64,000 bases of DNA from NCBI GenBank assembly GCA_963799975.1, contig CAWCZF010000007.1, positions 62,001 to 126,000 of the forward strand, given 5' to 3'. Position numbers and translations under genes: made by a program. The notes beneath the pieces are model-generated. The model was not told where the DNA came from. It saw nothing but the letters and a program-made list of their open reading frames with translations, and ran no database searches. Below are positions 26,773 to 35,440 of the stretch, in pieces. The DNA comes from Actinoallomurus sp963799975. GTDB taxonomy: Bacteria > Actinomycetota > Actinomycetes > Streptosporangiales > Streptosporangiaceae. Each line of letters begins with the position of its first letter. Position 1 is the first letter of the stretch.

Positions 26773-28256
26773 TCAACTCCCGTCCGGCGCGATTGCGGGC
26801 TCGCGCCAGCGCAACTGGTCCGCCGACGGGATCAGGCCGTTCGCGGTGAGTGGCGTGGCCGCCGCGGCCTCGCCGCGCAGCTCGGCCGGGAGCTGGCGCA
26901 TCCCCTGCCGTACCTTGGTCAGCGCGGCGGTGCCGAACACCGCCGACACCCGGTCCTTGCCGCTCTTCTCCTGCCCGGGCGCGGCTGGGGCGAGGGCGTC
27001 GGCCAGCTCGCGTGCCGACTCGGACAGCATCAGTCCGGCCTCGGCCGTGGTGCCGCCCACGAGGGAGGCGAAGGCTTCGAGCTCGGTGCCGTCCAGGCCG
27101 GAGACCTTCTTGGCCTTCCAGAAGTAGGAGTCCTCGCTGGCGTTGGTGTCATAGAACGCGGTCAGGAACTCATAGAAGAGCCGGTACTCCCGCCGGTAGC
27201 GCTCGTCGAACTCGGTGAAGGCGCGCGTCTCGTCCAGGTCGCCGGCGAGGCAGCTGTTGATCGAGCGCGCGGCGAGCAGGCCCGAGTGGGTCGCCAGGTG
27301 CACACCGGTGGAGAAGACCGGGTCGATGAAGCACGCGGCGTCGCCGACCAGCGCCAGACCCGGCCGCCAGAACCGCTCCATCGTGTAGGAGTAGTCCTTG
27401 CGCACGCGGATCTGCCCGTAGACGCCCTCGGTGACGCGCTTGGCGTCCTCCAGGTAGTCCGCGATCAGCGGGCAGCTCGCGATGAAGCGGCGGTACGCCG
27501 CCTCCGGGTCGCCTTGGAGCGCGTCCGCGTACTCACGCCGGACCACCGCGCCGACGCTGGTCAGCGTGTCGGTCAGGGGGATGTACCAGAACCAGCCCTC
27601 GTCGAAGGCGCAGGACAGGATGTTGCCGCGCTGGTCGCCGGGCAGCCGCTTGCCGCCCTCGAAGTAGCCGAACAGCGCCAGGTTCTGGAAGAACGAGGAG
27701 TACTTGCGGTCGCCGACGGAGCGGTAGAGGGAGCTGCGGTTGCCCGACGCGTCCACGACATGGGACGCGGTGACCTCGCGCCGCTCGCCGCCGGGCTCGG
27801 TGTAGGCGACTCCGCTCACCCGGCCGTCACGTTCGAGGACCCCGCCGACCGCGACGCCCTCGCGTACGTCGACGCCGTTCGCTCCGCGTTGCGCAGCAGG
27901 ATCTCGTCGAACTTCATCCGCTCGACCTGGAACGACGTGGCGGTGCCTCCGTGCATCAGCGGCGAGGAGGCGAAATGGAAGGTCCACGGCTCGGGGTTGG
28001 CGCCCCAGCGGAACGTTCCACCGCGCTTGGGCATGAAGGACGCCTCGGCGATCTCCTTGGTGACGCCGAGCAGGCGGCAGACGCCGTGAATGGTGCTCGG
28101 AAGCAGGGACTCGCCGATCTGGTAGCGCGGGAAGACCTCCTTTTCGAGTAACAGGACCCGATGGCCGGCCTTCGCCACCAGAGTCGCCGTGGTACTGCCG
28201 CCGGGGCCGCCGCCCACGACGATCACGTCGTACTCGTCAATGCTCGACGATGCCAC
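26773..28256 (-). pseudogene. FAD-dependent halogenase 1, single-base frameshift near 27880
   Basis: About 494 residues when the break is bridged, paralogue of the divergent halogenase at 28474. GTG 28256 fits GGAGGTGG upstream; an ATG at 28280 is also in frame. FAD motif VVGGGPGGST, flavin-halogenase WxWxIP as WFWYIPL, and VGDAACFIDPVFSTGVH are present. The first frame ends its homology at RNAER and the next frame resumes at NGVDVREG. Compared with the paralogue (GAGCGCAAG versus GAGCGAAC) one C is missing around 27880. All other conserved parts are intact, so either a very recent mutation or a sequencing error. First gene of the PKS operon. Confidence 0.8.
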
Positions 28257-28473
28257 GTTATCCACCTCCTGTTCGCACATTACATCCAGATAACGACACT
28301 TCTCTGTTAAAGCTTGATTTATTTACTCGTACGCAAGTGCCGCTTTAGGCGGCAATTATCGGTAAGCCACTGACCAGGCATATTATTTCTACTCTTGTCT
28401 TAACTTGAAAATCGGAGCATCGTGGATAAGGAGTTGACTCGTTATTCACATAACCGCATCGAGGAGGCGGCTC
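28257..28473. promoter_or_regulatory. Divergent promoter region between two halogenases
   Basis: 217 bases, clearly lower in GC than the surroundings, separating two divergent halogenase genes. It holds a perfect inverted repeat TGCCGC-TTTAG-GCGGCA (28338-28354) near the centre and A/T-rich stretches (28300-28330 and 28375-28400) suited to promoters on both sides. The RBS for the right gene is GAGGAGG at 28460-28466. A shared operator controlling both directions is plausible. Confidence 0.5.
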
Positions 28474-29943
28474 ATGACATCGCCGAGCACCGAGGAATAC
28501 GACGTCATCGTCGTCGGAGGTGGCCCCGGCGGCAGCACCGTGTCGACGCTGGTGGCCATGGACGGGCACCGAGTGCTGCTCCTGGAGAAGGAGGTCTTCC
28601 CGCGCTACCAGATCGGCGAGTCCCTGCTGGTGGCCACCATTCACGGCGTGTGCCGCCTGCTCGGCGTACGTAAGGAGATCGCCGAGGCGTCCTTCATGCC
28701 CAAGCTCGGTGGAACGTTCCGCTGGGGCGTCAACCCCGACCCGTGGACCTTCATGTGGGCCCACGATCCGGACCTCAACGACGGCATCCCCGCGGCGTTC
28801 CAGGTCGAGCGGATGAAGTTCGACGAGATCCTGCTGCGCAACGCGGAGCGCAAGGGCGTCGACGTACGCGAGGGCATCGCGGTCGGCGGCCTGGTCGAGG
28901 AGGACGGCCGGGTGGCCGGGGTGAGCTACCGCGACGCCGGCGGAGTGCGGCGGGAGGCGCGGGCCCGCCACGTCGTGGACGCCTCGGGCAACCGCAGTTC
29001 GCTCTACCGCGCGGTCGGCGAGCGCCAGTACTCCCCGTTCTTCAAGCACCTGGCGCTGTTCGGCTACTTCGAGGGCGGCAAGCGGCTGCCGGGCAAGAAC
29101 AGCGGCAACATCCTGTGCGCCGCCTTCGAGGAGGGATGGATCTGGTACATCCCGCTGACCGACACGCTGACCAGCGTCGGCGTGATGGTCCAGCAGGAGC
29201 ACGCCGACCAGATCCAGCAGGACCCCGAGGGGGCCTACTACCGCTTCCTCGGGAACTGCCCGAAGGTCGATGACTTCCTGAGCGACGCCACGCGCGTCAC
29301 CGAGGGCGTCTACGGGCAGATCCGCGTGCGCAAGGACTACTCCTACACGATGGAGAACTTCTGGCGGCCGGGCCTGGTGCTGGTCGGCGACGCCGCGTGC
29401 TTCATCGACCCGATCTTCTCCACCGGCGTGCACCTGGCGACGTACGCCGGTCTGCTCGCCGCGCGTTCGATCAACTCCTCCTTCCGCGGCGACTTGGACG
29501 AGACGCGCGCCTTCGCCGAGTTCGAGGAGCGTTACCGGCGGGAGTACGGAATCCTGCACGAGTTCCTGGTCGCGTTCTATGACACGAACGCCCACGAGGG
29601 CTCCTACTTCTGGAAGGCCAAGAAGGTGTCCGGCTTCGGCGGCACCGACGAGGAGGCCTTCGCGAACCTCGTGGGCGGCGCCATGGCAGAGCCCGACCTG
29701 GTGCGGTCCGAGGCCGTACGCGAACTCGGCGACGTGGTGAGCGCGCCGGTCGGCCCCGAGCACGGCCGGACCGGCGACGACACCGGCCGCGGGGTGTTCC
29801 GCAGCGCGACCATGAACGTGGTGCAGCGCGGGATGCGCGAGCTCCCGACCGCGCTGCGCGGCGAGTCCGGTACGCCGAAGGCGTGGACGTCGAACGGCCT
29901 CGTCCCCACCGGCGACCAGCTCCGCTGGCGCGAGCCCGCCTGA
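28474..29943 (+). CDS. FAD-dependent halogenase 2
   Basis: 489 residues. Conserved parts are GGGPGGSTVS (FAD), the region EKEVFPRYQIGESLL, W222-I-W-Y-I-P (halogenase WxWxIP), and VGDAACFIDPIFSTGVH. Sequence resembles the PltA/CndH-type halogenases acting on carrier-bound substrates more than tryptophan halogenases, as judged from the start-of-protein pattern; that sub-assignment is uncertain. It would need FADH2 from a separate reductase; no dedicated flavin reductase is seen. Very similar to halogenase 1 throughout, so a duplication turned around the shared promoter. It ends 2 nt before the convergent efflux gene. Confidence 0.85.
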   Translation: MTSPSTEEYDVIVVGGGPGGSTVSTLVAMDGHRVLLLEKEVFPRYQIGESLLVATIHGVCRLLGVRKEIAEASFMPKLGGTFRWGVNPDPWTFMWAHDPDLNDGIPAAFQVERMKFDEILLRNAERKGVDVREGIAVGGLVEEDGRVAGVSYRDAGGVRREARARHVVDASGNRSSLYRAVGERQYSPFFKHLALFGYFEGGKRLPGKNSGNILCAAFEEGWIWYIPLTDTLTSVGVMVQQEHADQIQQDPEGAYYRFLGNCPKVDDFLSDATRVTEGVYGQIRVRKDYSYTMENFWRPGLVLVGDAACFIDPIFSTGVHLATYAGLLAARSINSSFRGDLDETRAFAEFEERYRREYGILHEFLVAFYDTNAHEGSYFWKAKKVSGFGGTDEEAFANLVGGAMAEPDLVRSEAVRELGDVVSAPVGPEHGRTGDDTGRGVFRSATMNVVQRGMRELPTALRGESGTPKAWTSNGLVPTGDQLRWREPA

Positions 29944-29945
29944 CC

Positions 29946-31148
29946 CTACGGTCGGCTCGGGCCGGTGAGCGCGTCTCCCGGCGACGAGGCGCGCCGCCGT
30001 ACCGCCGCGCCCGCGAGTACGGCCGCCGCCGCGAGGACCGTGATGACGACCGCCATCGGCACCGCGGTGTGCGTGCCGAACGCGCCGACCAGCGGTGCGC
30101 AGGCTCCGCCGATGACGAACTGGGACAGGCCGAGGAACGCCGAGGCGGTGCCCGCGCGCTCGGGCGGCTGCCCGGACAGGGCGAGTGCCGTTCCGTTGGG
30201 CATGGTCAGGCCGAGTCCGGACACGACCAGGAACAGGCCGGCGAGGACGACGGGCAGGTCGGCACGCGCCAGGACGGCCGCGAGCTGGACGAGCGCGCCG
30301 GTGAGGGAGGTGGCCAGCCCGGCGGCGAACAGCGTACGCGCGCGGAAACGGGCGGACAGACGGCCGCTCAGCGCCCCGGCCGCGACGATGCCCGCGCCGT
30401 TGACGGCGAAGACCAGGCTGAAGACCTGCGGCGACCGGCCGTAGACGTCCTGGACGACGAAGGGCGACCCCGCGATGTAGGCGAACATCGCCGCGAGCGC
30501 GAGCCCGGTCGCCAGCACGTACGCCGAGAACTCACGGTCGCGCGCCAGCCCGCGCACGACCCGTACGGCCGCCGTCAGGCCGCCGGTCTGCCGCCGCCGC
30601 GGGCCGAGCGTCTCGGGCAGCGTCAGCACCGCGATGACCAGCAGCGAACCGAGCGCCGCGGTCAGCACGAACACGCCGCGCCAGGAGGTGACGCGCAGGA
30701 TCTCGCCGCCGATCAGCGGGGCCGCGATGGGCGCGATCCCGCTGATCTGGGTGAGCAGGGTGAACAGCCGTGCGGCGGGCGCGCCCTCGTACCGGTCGCG
30801 GACGATCGCCCGCGCGATGACGATGGCGGTGCCGCCCGCCGCGCCCTGGACCAGCCGGAGTGCGATCAGCACCGGCACGGTGGGTGCGATGACGCACAGC
30901 GCCGACGCCGCGGCGTACCCGACCATGCCGACCAGCAGCGGCCGCCGCCGCCCGGTCGCGTCGCTGATCGGGCCCGCGACGGCCTGGCCGAGCGCGAGCC
31001 CGACCAGGCAGGCGGTGAGCGTGAGCTGGATCGCGGACGGCCCGGCCGCGAGGTCCCTGGTCAGGGCGGGCAGCGCGGGCAGGTACATGTCGATGGACAA
31101 CGGGCCCAGTGCGGTCAGCGCGCCGAGGATCAGGGCCAGCCGTCTCAT
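29946..31148 (-). CDS. MFS drug-efflux transporter, Bcr/CflA type
   Basis: 400 residues from ATG 31148, about 12 transmembrane segments. The loop between TM2 and TM3 carries GPISDATGRRRPLL (MFS signature), TM4 region RLVQGAAGGTAIVIARAIVRD, TM5 GIAPIAAPLIGG, as in Bcr/CflA exporters. It starts 2 nt after the hydrolase-reductase gene. Likely exports the cluster product and gives self-resistance. Confidence 0.9.
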   Translation of the reverse strand: MRRLALILGALTALGPLSIDMYLPALPALTRDLAAGPSAIQLTLTACLVGLALGQAVAGPISDATGRRRPLLVGMVGYAAASALCVIAPTVPVLIALRLVQGAAGGTAIVIARAIVRDRYEGAPAARLFTLLTQISGIAPIAAPLIGGEILRVTSWRGVFVLTAALGSLLVIAVLTLPETLGPRRRQTGGLTAAVRVVRGLARDREFSAYVLATGLALAAMFAYIAGSPFVVQDVYGRSPQVFSLVFAVNGAGIVAAGALSGRLSARFRARTLFAAGLATSLTGALVQLAAVLARADLPVVLAGLFLVVSGLGLTMPNGTALALSGQPPERAGTASAFLGLSQFVIGGACAPLVGAFGTHTAVPMAVVITVLAAAAVLAGAAVRRRASSPGDALTGPSRP

Positions 31149-31150
31149 CG

Positions 31151-32620
31151 TCAGTAGCCGACGGTGAAACGCTCGCGTACGAAGGTGGCGCCCTCCAGCG
31201 CGTCGAGGACCGCCGAGGCGTAGTCGCCGACGGAGATCCGGCTCTCTCCGCTCGCGTCGGCGAGGGGGGTGTCGCGTGCCTCGGCGCGGTAGTGCCCGGT
31301 CCGCTCGCCCGGCACCAGGTGGACCGGCGGCGGGCTCACGTAGGTCCACTCGACCGGGGTACGCGCGCCGCGGAAGATCTCCAGCGCCTCGGACTGGTCG
31401 CGTGCGGTCTCCAGATACTGGGGCGGGAAGTCCGGAGAGTCCACGAAGCGCTTTCCCGGCGCGTACTCCAGGCTGCCGCCGCCGCCGAGGAACACCAGTC
31501 GTGACACGCCGGCGAGCGGCAGCGCTTCGAGCAGGGCACGTGCGGCGCGCGGCACGAGCCGGTCGCCGCCCTTCACCGCGACCACGACGGCGTCGTGGCC
31601 GGCGACGGCGGCCTTGAGCGAGGCGGCGTCGGCGGCGTCCACGCCGGTGGAGTCCAGCGCGGTGACCCGGTGGCCGCGCGTGGCCGCCTCGCGGGCGACC
31701 GCGCCGCCGAGGTTTCCGGTGGCTCCGACGACGGCGATCCTCATGCTCGCCGCGGGCGACCGCTCGGCCAGGAAGGCGGCGATGAGCGGGGCGATCTCGG
31801 GCAGCCGGTCCTCGAGCGCGAAGTGGCCCGTGTCCAGGAGGTGCAAACGTGCGTCGGGCAGGTCTCGCAGGTAGGCGCGCGCCCCGGCTTCGGGGAAGAA
31901 GGCGTCGCCGCGGCCCCAGAGGATGAGGGCGGGCGGCCGGTGCTCGCGCAGCCACCGCTGCCAGACCGGGTAGAGCGCGAGGTTGGAGTGGTAGTCCAGG
32001 GCCAGCGCCACCTGGGCGTCCTTGCGGCCGGGCAGGTCGAGGAAGTGCTGGTCGAGCGTCCAGCCGTCGGGCGCGATCTGCTCGGGGTCAAGGGTGCCGT
32101 CCTCGTACTGGCCTCGGGTGGCGGGCAGGGTCAGGATCTCACGTACGCGATCCGCCGCGCCGTCCGCTCCGGGCCGGGCCGCGACCATGCCGCGGGCGAG
32201 CTCGGACAGGCCCTCGTCGTACGCGTTGGCGTTCTGGATGATCAGACCGGCGATCCACTCGGGGTGCCGGGTCGCCAGGCGGAAGCCGACCGGGCCGCCG
32301 AAGTCGAAGGCGTAGAGCGTGAACCGGTTCAGGCCGATGGCCTGGACGAAGCCTTCCACGACGTCGGCGAGGCTCTCGAAGGAGTACGCGAAGCCCGCCG
32401 GGACCTCCGTGTGGCCGAACCCCGGATAGTCGGGTGCCACCAGGTGATAACGCGTGCCGAGTGCGTCGATGAGCCGCCGGAACTGGTGTGAGGCGGACGG
32501 AAAACCGTGCAGGAGCAGGAGTGCGGGCGCGCCGGCGGGTCCGGCCTCGCGGTAGAAGACGCGCACCCCGCCGACGTCGACGAAGCGGTGTGCGACTCGC
32601 GGTGGGTCCACTGTGGCCAT
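31151..32620 (-). CDS. Fusion: epoxide-hydrolase-like alpha/beta hydrolase plus NAD(P)-binding reductase
   Basis: 489 residues in one frame from ATG 32620 (AAGGAGG upstream). Residues 1-~290 are an alpha/beta hydrolase with HGFPSASHQF oxyanion region, Asp106 nucleophile in YAFDFGGPVG and His in DTGHFALED, so epoxide-hydrolase or haloalkane-dehalogenase type rather than a Ser esterase. From Met293 an atypical SDR/NmrA-like domain begins (MRIAVVGATGNLGGAVARE). The junction contains ATGA in another frame, the typical overlap of two separate genes, so a lost base could have fused them. Followed by the efflux gene. Confidence 0.75.
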   Translation of the reverse strand: MATVDPPRVAHRFVDVGGVRVFYREAGPAGAPALLLLHGFPSASHQFRRLIDALGTRYHLVAPDYPGFGHTEVPAGFAYSFESLADVVEGFVQAIGLNRFTLYAFDFGGPVGFRLATRHPEWIAGLIIQNANAYDEGLSELARGMVAARPGADGAADRVREILTLPATRGQYEDGTLDPEQIAPDGWTLDQHFLDLPGRKDAQVALALDYHSNLALYPVWQRWLREHRPPALILWGRGDAFFPEAGARAYLRDLPDARLHLLDTGHFALEDRLPEIAPLIAAFLAERSPAASMRIAVVGATGNLGGAVAREAATRGHRVTALDSTGVDAADAASLKAAVAGHDAVVVAVKGGDRLVPRAARALLEALPLAGVSRLVFLGGGGSLEYAPGKRFVDSPDFPPQYLETARDQSEALEIFRGARTPVEWTYVSPPPVHLVPGERTGHYRAEARDTPLADASGESRISVGDYASAVLDALEGATFVRERFTVGY

Positions 32621-32647
32621 GTCACATGCCTCCTTGATGCTGTGATG

Positions 32648-32701
32648 CATTAGAACTATCCGCGACCAGGCTAATGTGTCAAGCCGAAGAGATAGCATTA
32701 G
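32648..32701. promoter_or_regulatory. Repeated CATTAG half-sites, putative operator
   Basis: Three copies of a six-base half-site between divergent genes: CATTAG at 32648-32653, its inverse CTAATG at 32671-32676, and CATTAG at 32696-32701, right before the CGNR regulator start. The spacings are 17 and 19 bases, close to two helical turns centre to centre. Suits binding by the CGNR regulator or another dimeric repressor. Confidence 0.5.
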
Positions 32702-32705
32702 GCCC

Positions 32706-33260
32706 ATGAGCGTGACCCCACTGATCGGAGAGCCGCTGGCCCTCGACCTGGTCAACACCCGTGCCCGCACGCCGGACGGCGAGGTCGACCTACTGGACAC
32801 GGTGGACGGGCTGCGGACCTGGCTGGCCGCCCAGGGTGACCGGCTGACCGCGCGTGACGCGGGCGCCGTCGACCGCGCCGCCGTACGTGAACTGCGCGGG
32901 CACGTCGCCGACGCCGTCGAGCACGCGCGCACCGGCGCCGCGCCGCCCGCCGCCGCACTGCGCGCCGTCACCGAGGCCCAGCGTGCCGCGCCCGGCTACC
33001 GGCGGCTCGGCTGGGACGGCACCGCCGTCACGGTCGCCCCCGCGCGTGACGGGAACGCCACCGCCGCCCTGCTCGCCGAACTCGCCGAGGCGGCGGCCGA
33101 CCTGCTCGCCGGCCCCTCCATCACCAAGGTCCGGCACTGCGAGGGCCCCGAGTGCCGCATGATCTTCCTGCCCGCCCACCCACGACGCCGCTGGTGCTCG
33201 CCCGCTCTGTGCGGCAACCGCGTCCGTGTCGCGCGCTACTACCAGCGGCACAAGGACTGA
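32706..33260 (+). CDS. CGNR zinc-finger (ABATE-domain) transcriptional regulator
   Basis: 184 residues from ATG 32706. ABATE-type N-terminal part (LIGEPLALDLVNTR), Zn-finger region with Cys in HCEGPECRMIF and CSPALCGNRVRVARYYQR, containing the CGNR signature. Members are small actinobacterial DNA-binding regulators. It is divergent from the hydrolase-efflux unit and its start overlaps repeated CATTAG half-sites, so it probably controls itself and that unit. Confidence 0.9.
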   Translation: MSVTPLIGEPLALDLVNTRARTPDGEVDLLDTVDGLRTWLAAQGDRLTARDAGAVDRAAVRELRGHVADAVEHARTGAAPPAAALRAVTEAQRAAPGYRRLGWDGTAVTVAPARDGNATAALLAELAEAAADLLAGPSITKVRHCEGPECRMIFLPAHPRRRWCSPALCGNRVRVARYYQRHKD

Positions 33261-33362
33261 CGCGCGGGAGACGTCGGCATCTCCCGCGAAGATGATCAAG
33301 AATGCCGTATCCTCGACCCGCTGAGCGCGGGCATCGTGGCCCCGCCGCATGAGGGGGTACGG

Positions 33363-33782
33363 GTGTTCCGGCCATTGATCTGCCTTGCGGCCGCCGGTTG
33401 CGCCATCGGGGTCGCGGGTTGCGACTCCGGCACGTCGCACCCGTCCGAGCACCAGGCCGGCGGGTCGCCGGGAGCCTCGTCCGCCGCCGCGCCGGCGCGC
33501 TCGCCCGCCGGTCCCTGCCCGTCGGCGGAGGAGTTCGTCGCGGCGATGAACGCCAAGGGCTGGACGGGCTTTGAGGTGGCGGGCCGCATCGTGTGCGACG
33601 GCGGCTGGGCGGCCACGACGGTCAACATGAAGAAGGTCGCCTCGGACCCGGCACGCGCGGTGCTCCACTACTCCGGCGGCAAATGGCACGGGATCAGCTA
33701 CGGCACGGACGGCCTCTGCGCGGCGCCGGGCATGCACGCGGTGCCGGCCGCCATCAAGACGGCGCTCGCTCCGTACTGCTGA
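33363..33782 (+). CDS. Small lipoprotein, hypothetical
   Basis: 139 residues from GTG 33363, supported by GAGGGGG six bases upstream; ATG 33336 would place the signal too far in. Lipobox GVAGC ends a hydrophobic leader (FRPLICLAAAGCAIGVAGC), followed by a Ser/Gly/Ala linker and a compact domain with two Cys (PCPSAEEF, IVCDGGW) and a third near LCAAPG. No known family recognised. Anchored to the outer leaflet of the membrane. Confidence 0.7.
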   Translation: MFRPLICLAAAGCAIGVAGCDSGTSHPSEHQAGGSPGASSAAAPARSPAGPCPSAEEFVAAMNAKGWTGFEVAGRIVCDGGWAATTVNMKKVASDPARAVLHYSGGKWHGISYGTDGLCAAPGMHAVPAAIKTALAPYC

Positions 33783-34383
33783 CCTGGCCACGGGCGGTCA
33801 CCATCTCGCCGGCCAGCCGGCGTGCCAGCTCGGCATAGCAGGAGTCGCCGATCCACGCGGCGTGCAGCCCGGCGAGGTCCGCGCGGTCGAGCAGCGCCAG
33901 CGGCCGGTCGAAGCCCGCCGGGACGAGCACCCGTGCCAGCTCGTCCAGGGTCGAACCCGCACCGCACGTACGGCACGGGCGGTCGGCGATACGCCACCCG
34001 TCGTCTCGTGACGTGAAGGTCTCGACGCCGCCGGCGTCGGCATAGGCGATCGACCGGGTCATCCGGGCCGCCCGGCCGCGGGTCAGGTCGGCGAAGCGGC
34101 AGATGCCCTCGGCGCCCACCCTGGCCACGATGGGCTTGACCAGGGCGCCAGGAAAGCCGTCGAGCTCCTCGATCTCCAGCGACGAGTCCTCGGCGACGAC
34201 CGGCCGCCGCAGCATCGCGTGCGCACGTACGGCCTTGTCCGCGGCGACCACAGCCGGGTCGAGGGACTGGATCTCGGGGAGCGCGAGGTCACGCCGGACC
34301 AGGCGTACGGGCAGGCCGCTCAGCGCCGCCTCGGCGAGCCGCAGCTTGACCTCGTCGCCGGTGGCGAAGACGAGTTCCCTCAT
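33754..34383 (-). CDS. Ham1/RdgB-like non-canonical NTP pyrophosphatase
   Basis: 209 residues. ITPase-family pattern: LVFATGDEVKLRLAE at the N-terminus (family SxNxxK site as ATGDEVK), VVAEDSSLEIEELDGFPGALVK with the acidic catalytic loop, and GICRFADL. Housekeeping RdgB is normally ~200 residues and scattered elsewhere, so a copy translationally coupled (ATGA overlap) to a terpene gene suggests a specialised role, for example producing a nucleoside monophosphate. The 3' end overlaps the convergent lipoprotein gene by 29 nt. Confidence 0.75.
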   Translation of the reverse strand: MRELVFATGDEVKLRLAEAALSGLPVRLVRRDLALPEIQSLDPAVVAADKAVRAHAMLRRPVVAEDSSLEIEELDGFPGALVKPIVARVGAEGICRFADLTRGRAARMTRSIAYADAGGVETFTSRDDGWRIADRPCRTCGAGSTLDELARVLVPAGFDRPLALLDRADLAGLHAAWIGDSCYAELARRLAGEMVTARGQVSSTERAPS

Positions 34384-35324
34384 GCGCGCGTGCCGGCGGC
34401 GGGAAAGTGCTCGGCCGTCCAGTAGCCGAGCCGGTGCCGGCCGCCGACGCCGAGCAGGTGTCCCTGTTCGCCGCGCAGGCTCTCGCCGAGGTACGCGCGT
34501 TCGGCGTCCGCCAGCTCGTAGCCGCGTGCGCTGTGCGTACGGCGGGACCACAGATGGTCGAAGATGATGCGCCGCCATTCCTTTCCCGACAGCGTCAGGA
34601 GGGGCGTCTGCGACCAGTAGAGGTCCTCTTCTCCCCGGATGAAAGGGGGTAGCAGATTGGCGACGCGCGGCCGGCCGGAGCCGACATAGACCGACAGCGG
34701 AGGAACGTCCATTCCGTAGAACGCATTGGTCAATTCGGAAAGGGTCGGCGCACGGCCGAGCGAGCGCCCGAGGTCATATCCGATCGCCGCTTCTTCGGCC
34801 CCGGCGGCGACCCAGTCTCCGCGCAGCAGGTAGACGAGTCGCGGGCCACGGCCGGACGTGGTGAGCAACGGCGGCGTACGGCATTCGCCCGGTGCGGCGT
34901 GCGCGACGATCGAGACGGCGAGGTCGTGCCGCGCGTGCAGCTCGCGGCGCGACGCGCTGGTCATCAGCTCCGACAGGGCGCGGCCGGCGAGCTTGGCGTA
35001 CTCCTGGCCGCGGTCGCGGGGGAAGCGCATGACACGTACGACGGTCTGGACACCGAGCCGGAACAGCTGGTCGAGCAGCACCGTGTCCTGGTGGTCGAGC
35101 CACTCGATGTAGACGGGGTAGTCCGCCGGGCGGTCCAGCCGTCCGCCCTGGGCGATGTAGGCGCGGCGCGTGCCGCCGACGGCGACCGCCCAGCAGGCGG
35201 TGCCGCGCTCGCGTACGTACTCGGCCACCGCGCGGTCGTCGAGGGCCAGGAAGGTCTCCAGGTCCACCGCGCTCCGCGTCTGCTCGATCGTCAACGTGCC
35301 CCCTAGAGAAAGTCGCAGTCGCAT
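34380..35324 (-). CDS. Rv3378c-like diterpene phosphatase/transferase (cis-prenyltransferase fold)
   Basis: 314 residues from ATG 35324; TTG 35294 with AGGGGG upstream is an alternative that better matches the mycobacterial start. Similarity to M. tuberculosis Rv3378c (tuberculosinol/isotuberculosinol synthase, tuberculosinyl adenosine transferase) is visible in order: YVRERG, GTRRAYI, LFRLGVQTVVRVMRFPRDRGQEY, LSELTNAFYGMDV, VYVGSGRPRVANLLPPF, and WRRIIFDHLWSRR. It would act on the class II cyclase product, removing diphosphate or transferring the prenyl group. Stop overlaps the ITPase start (ATGA). Divergent from GGPP synthase. Confidence 0.75.
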   Translation of the reverse strand: MRLRLSLGGTLTIEQTRSAVDLETFLALDDRAVAEYVRERGTACWAVAVGGTRRAYIAQGGRLDRPADYPVYIEWLDHQDTVLLDQLFRLGVQTVVRVMRFPRDRGQEYAKLAGRALSELMTSASRRELHARHDLAVSIVAHAAPGECRTPPLLTTSGRGPRLVYLLRGDWVAAGAEEAAIGYDLGRSLGRAPTLSELTNAFYGMDVPPLSVYVGSGRPRVANLLPPFIRGEEDLYWSQTPLLTLSGKEWRRIIFDHLWSRRTHSARGYELADAERAYLGESLRGEQGHLLGVGGRHRLGYWTAEHFPAAGTRA

Positions 35325-35406
35325 TCTCCGGCTCGCAGGGCATTACGGCCACCGGTCGTTCAACTGCGGAGAACGCGGGGAAAGGTATTCGCTAGGGTGA
35401 CCAATT

Positions 35407-35440
35407 GACAGTTCAGCGCCCGAAGTAAGGCGACAGTTCA
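35407..35440 (+). promoter_or_regulatory. Direct repeat upstream of GGPP synthase
   Basis: GACAGTTCA occurs at 35407-35415 and 35432-35440, 25 bp apart, the second copy touching the ATG. They are near the divergent promoters of the terpene genes; possible regulator site. Function is a guess. Confidence 0.35.

Noticed and set aside
26092..28089. 665-codon frame on the + strand
   Set aside because: Antisense to thioesterase and halogenase 1; no recognisable motifs.
29946..31955. 669-codon frame including the efflux gene
   Set aside because: The first ~270 codons are antisense to the hydrolase-reductase gene; the transporter begins at 31148.
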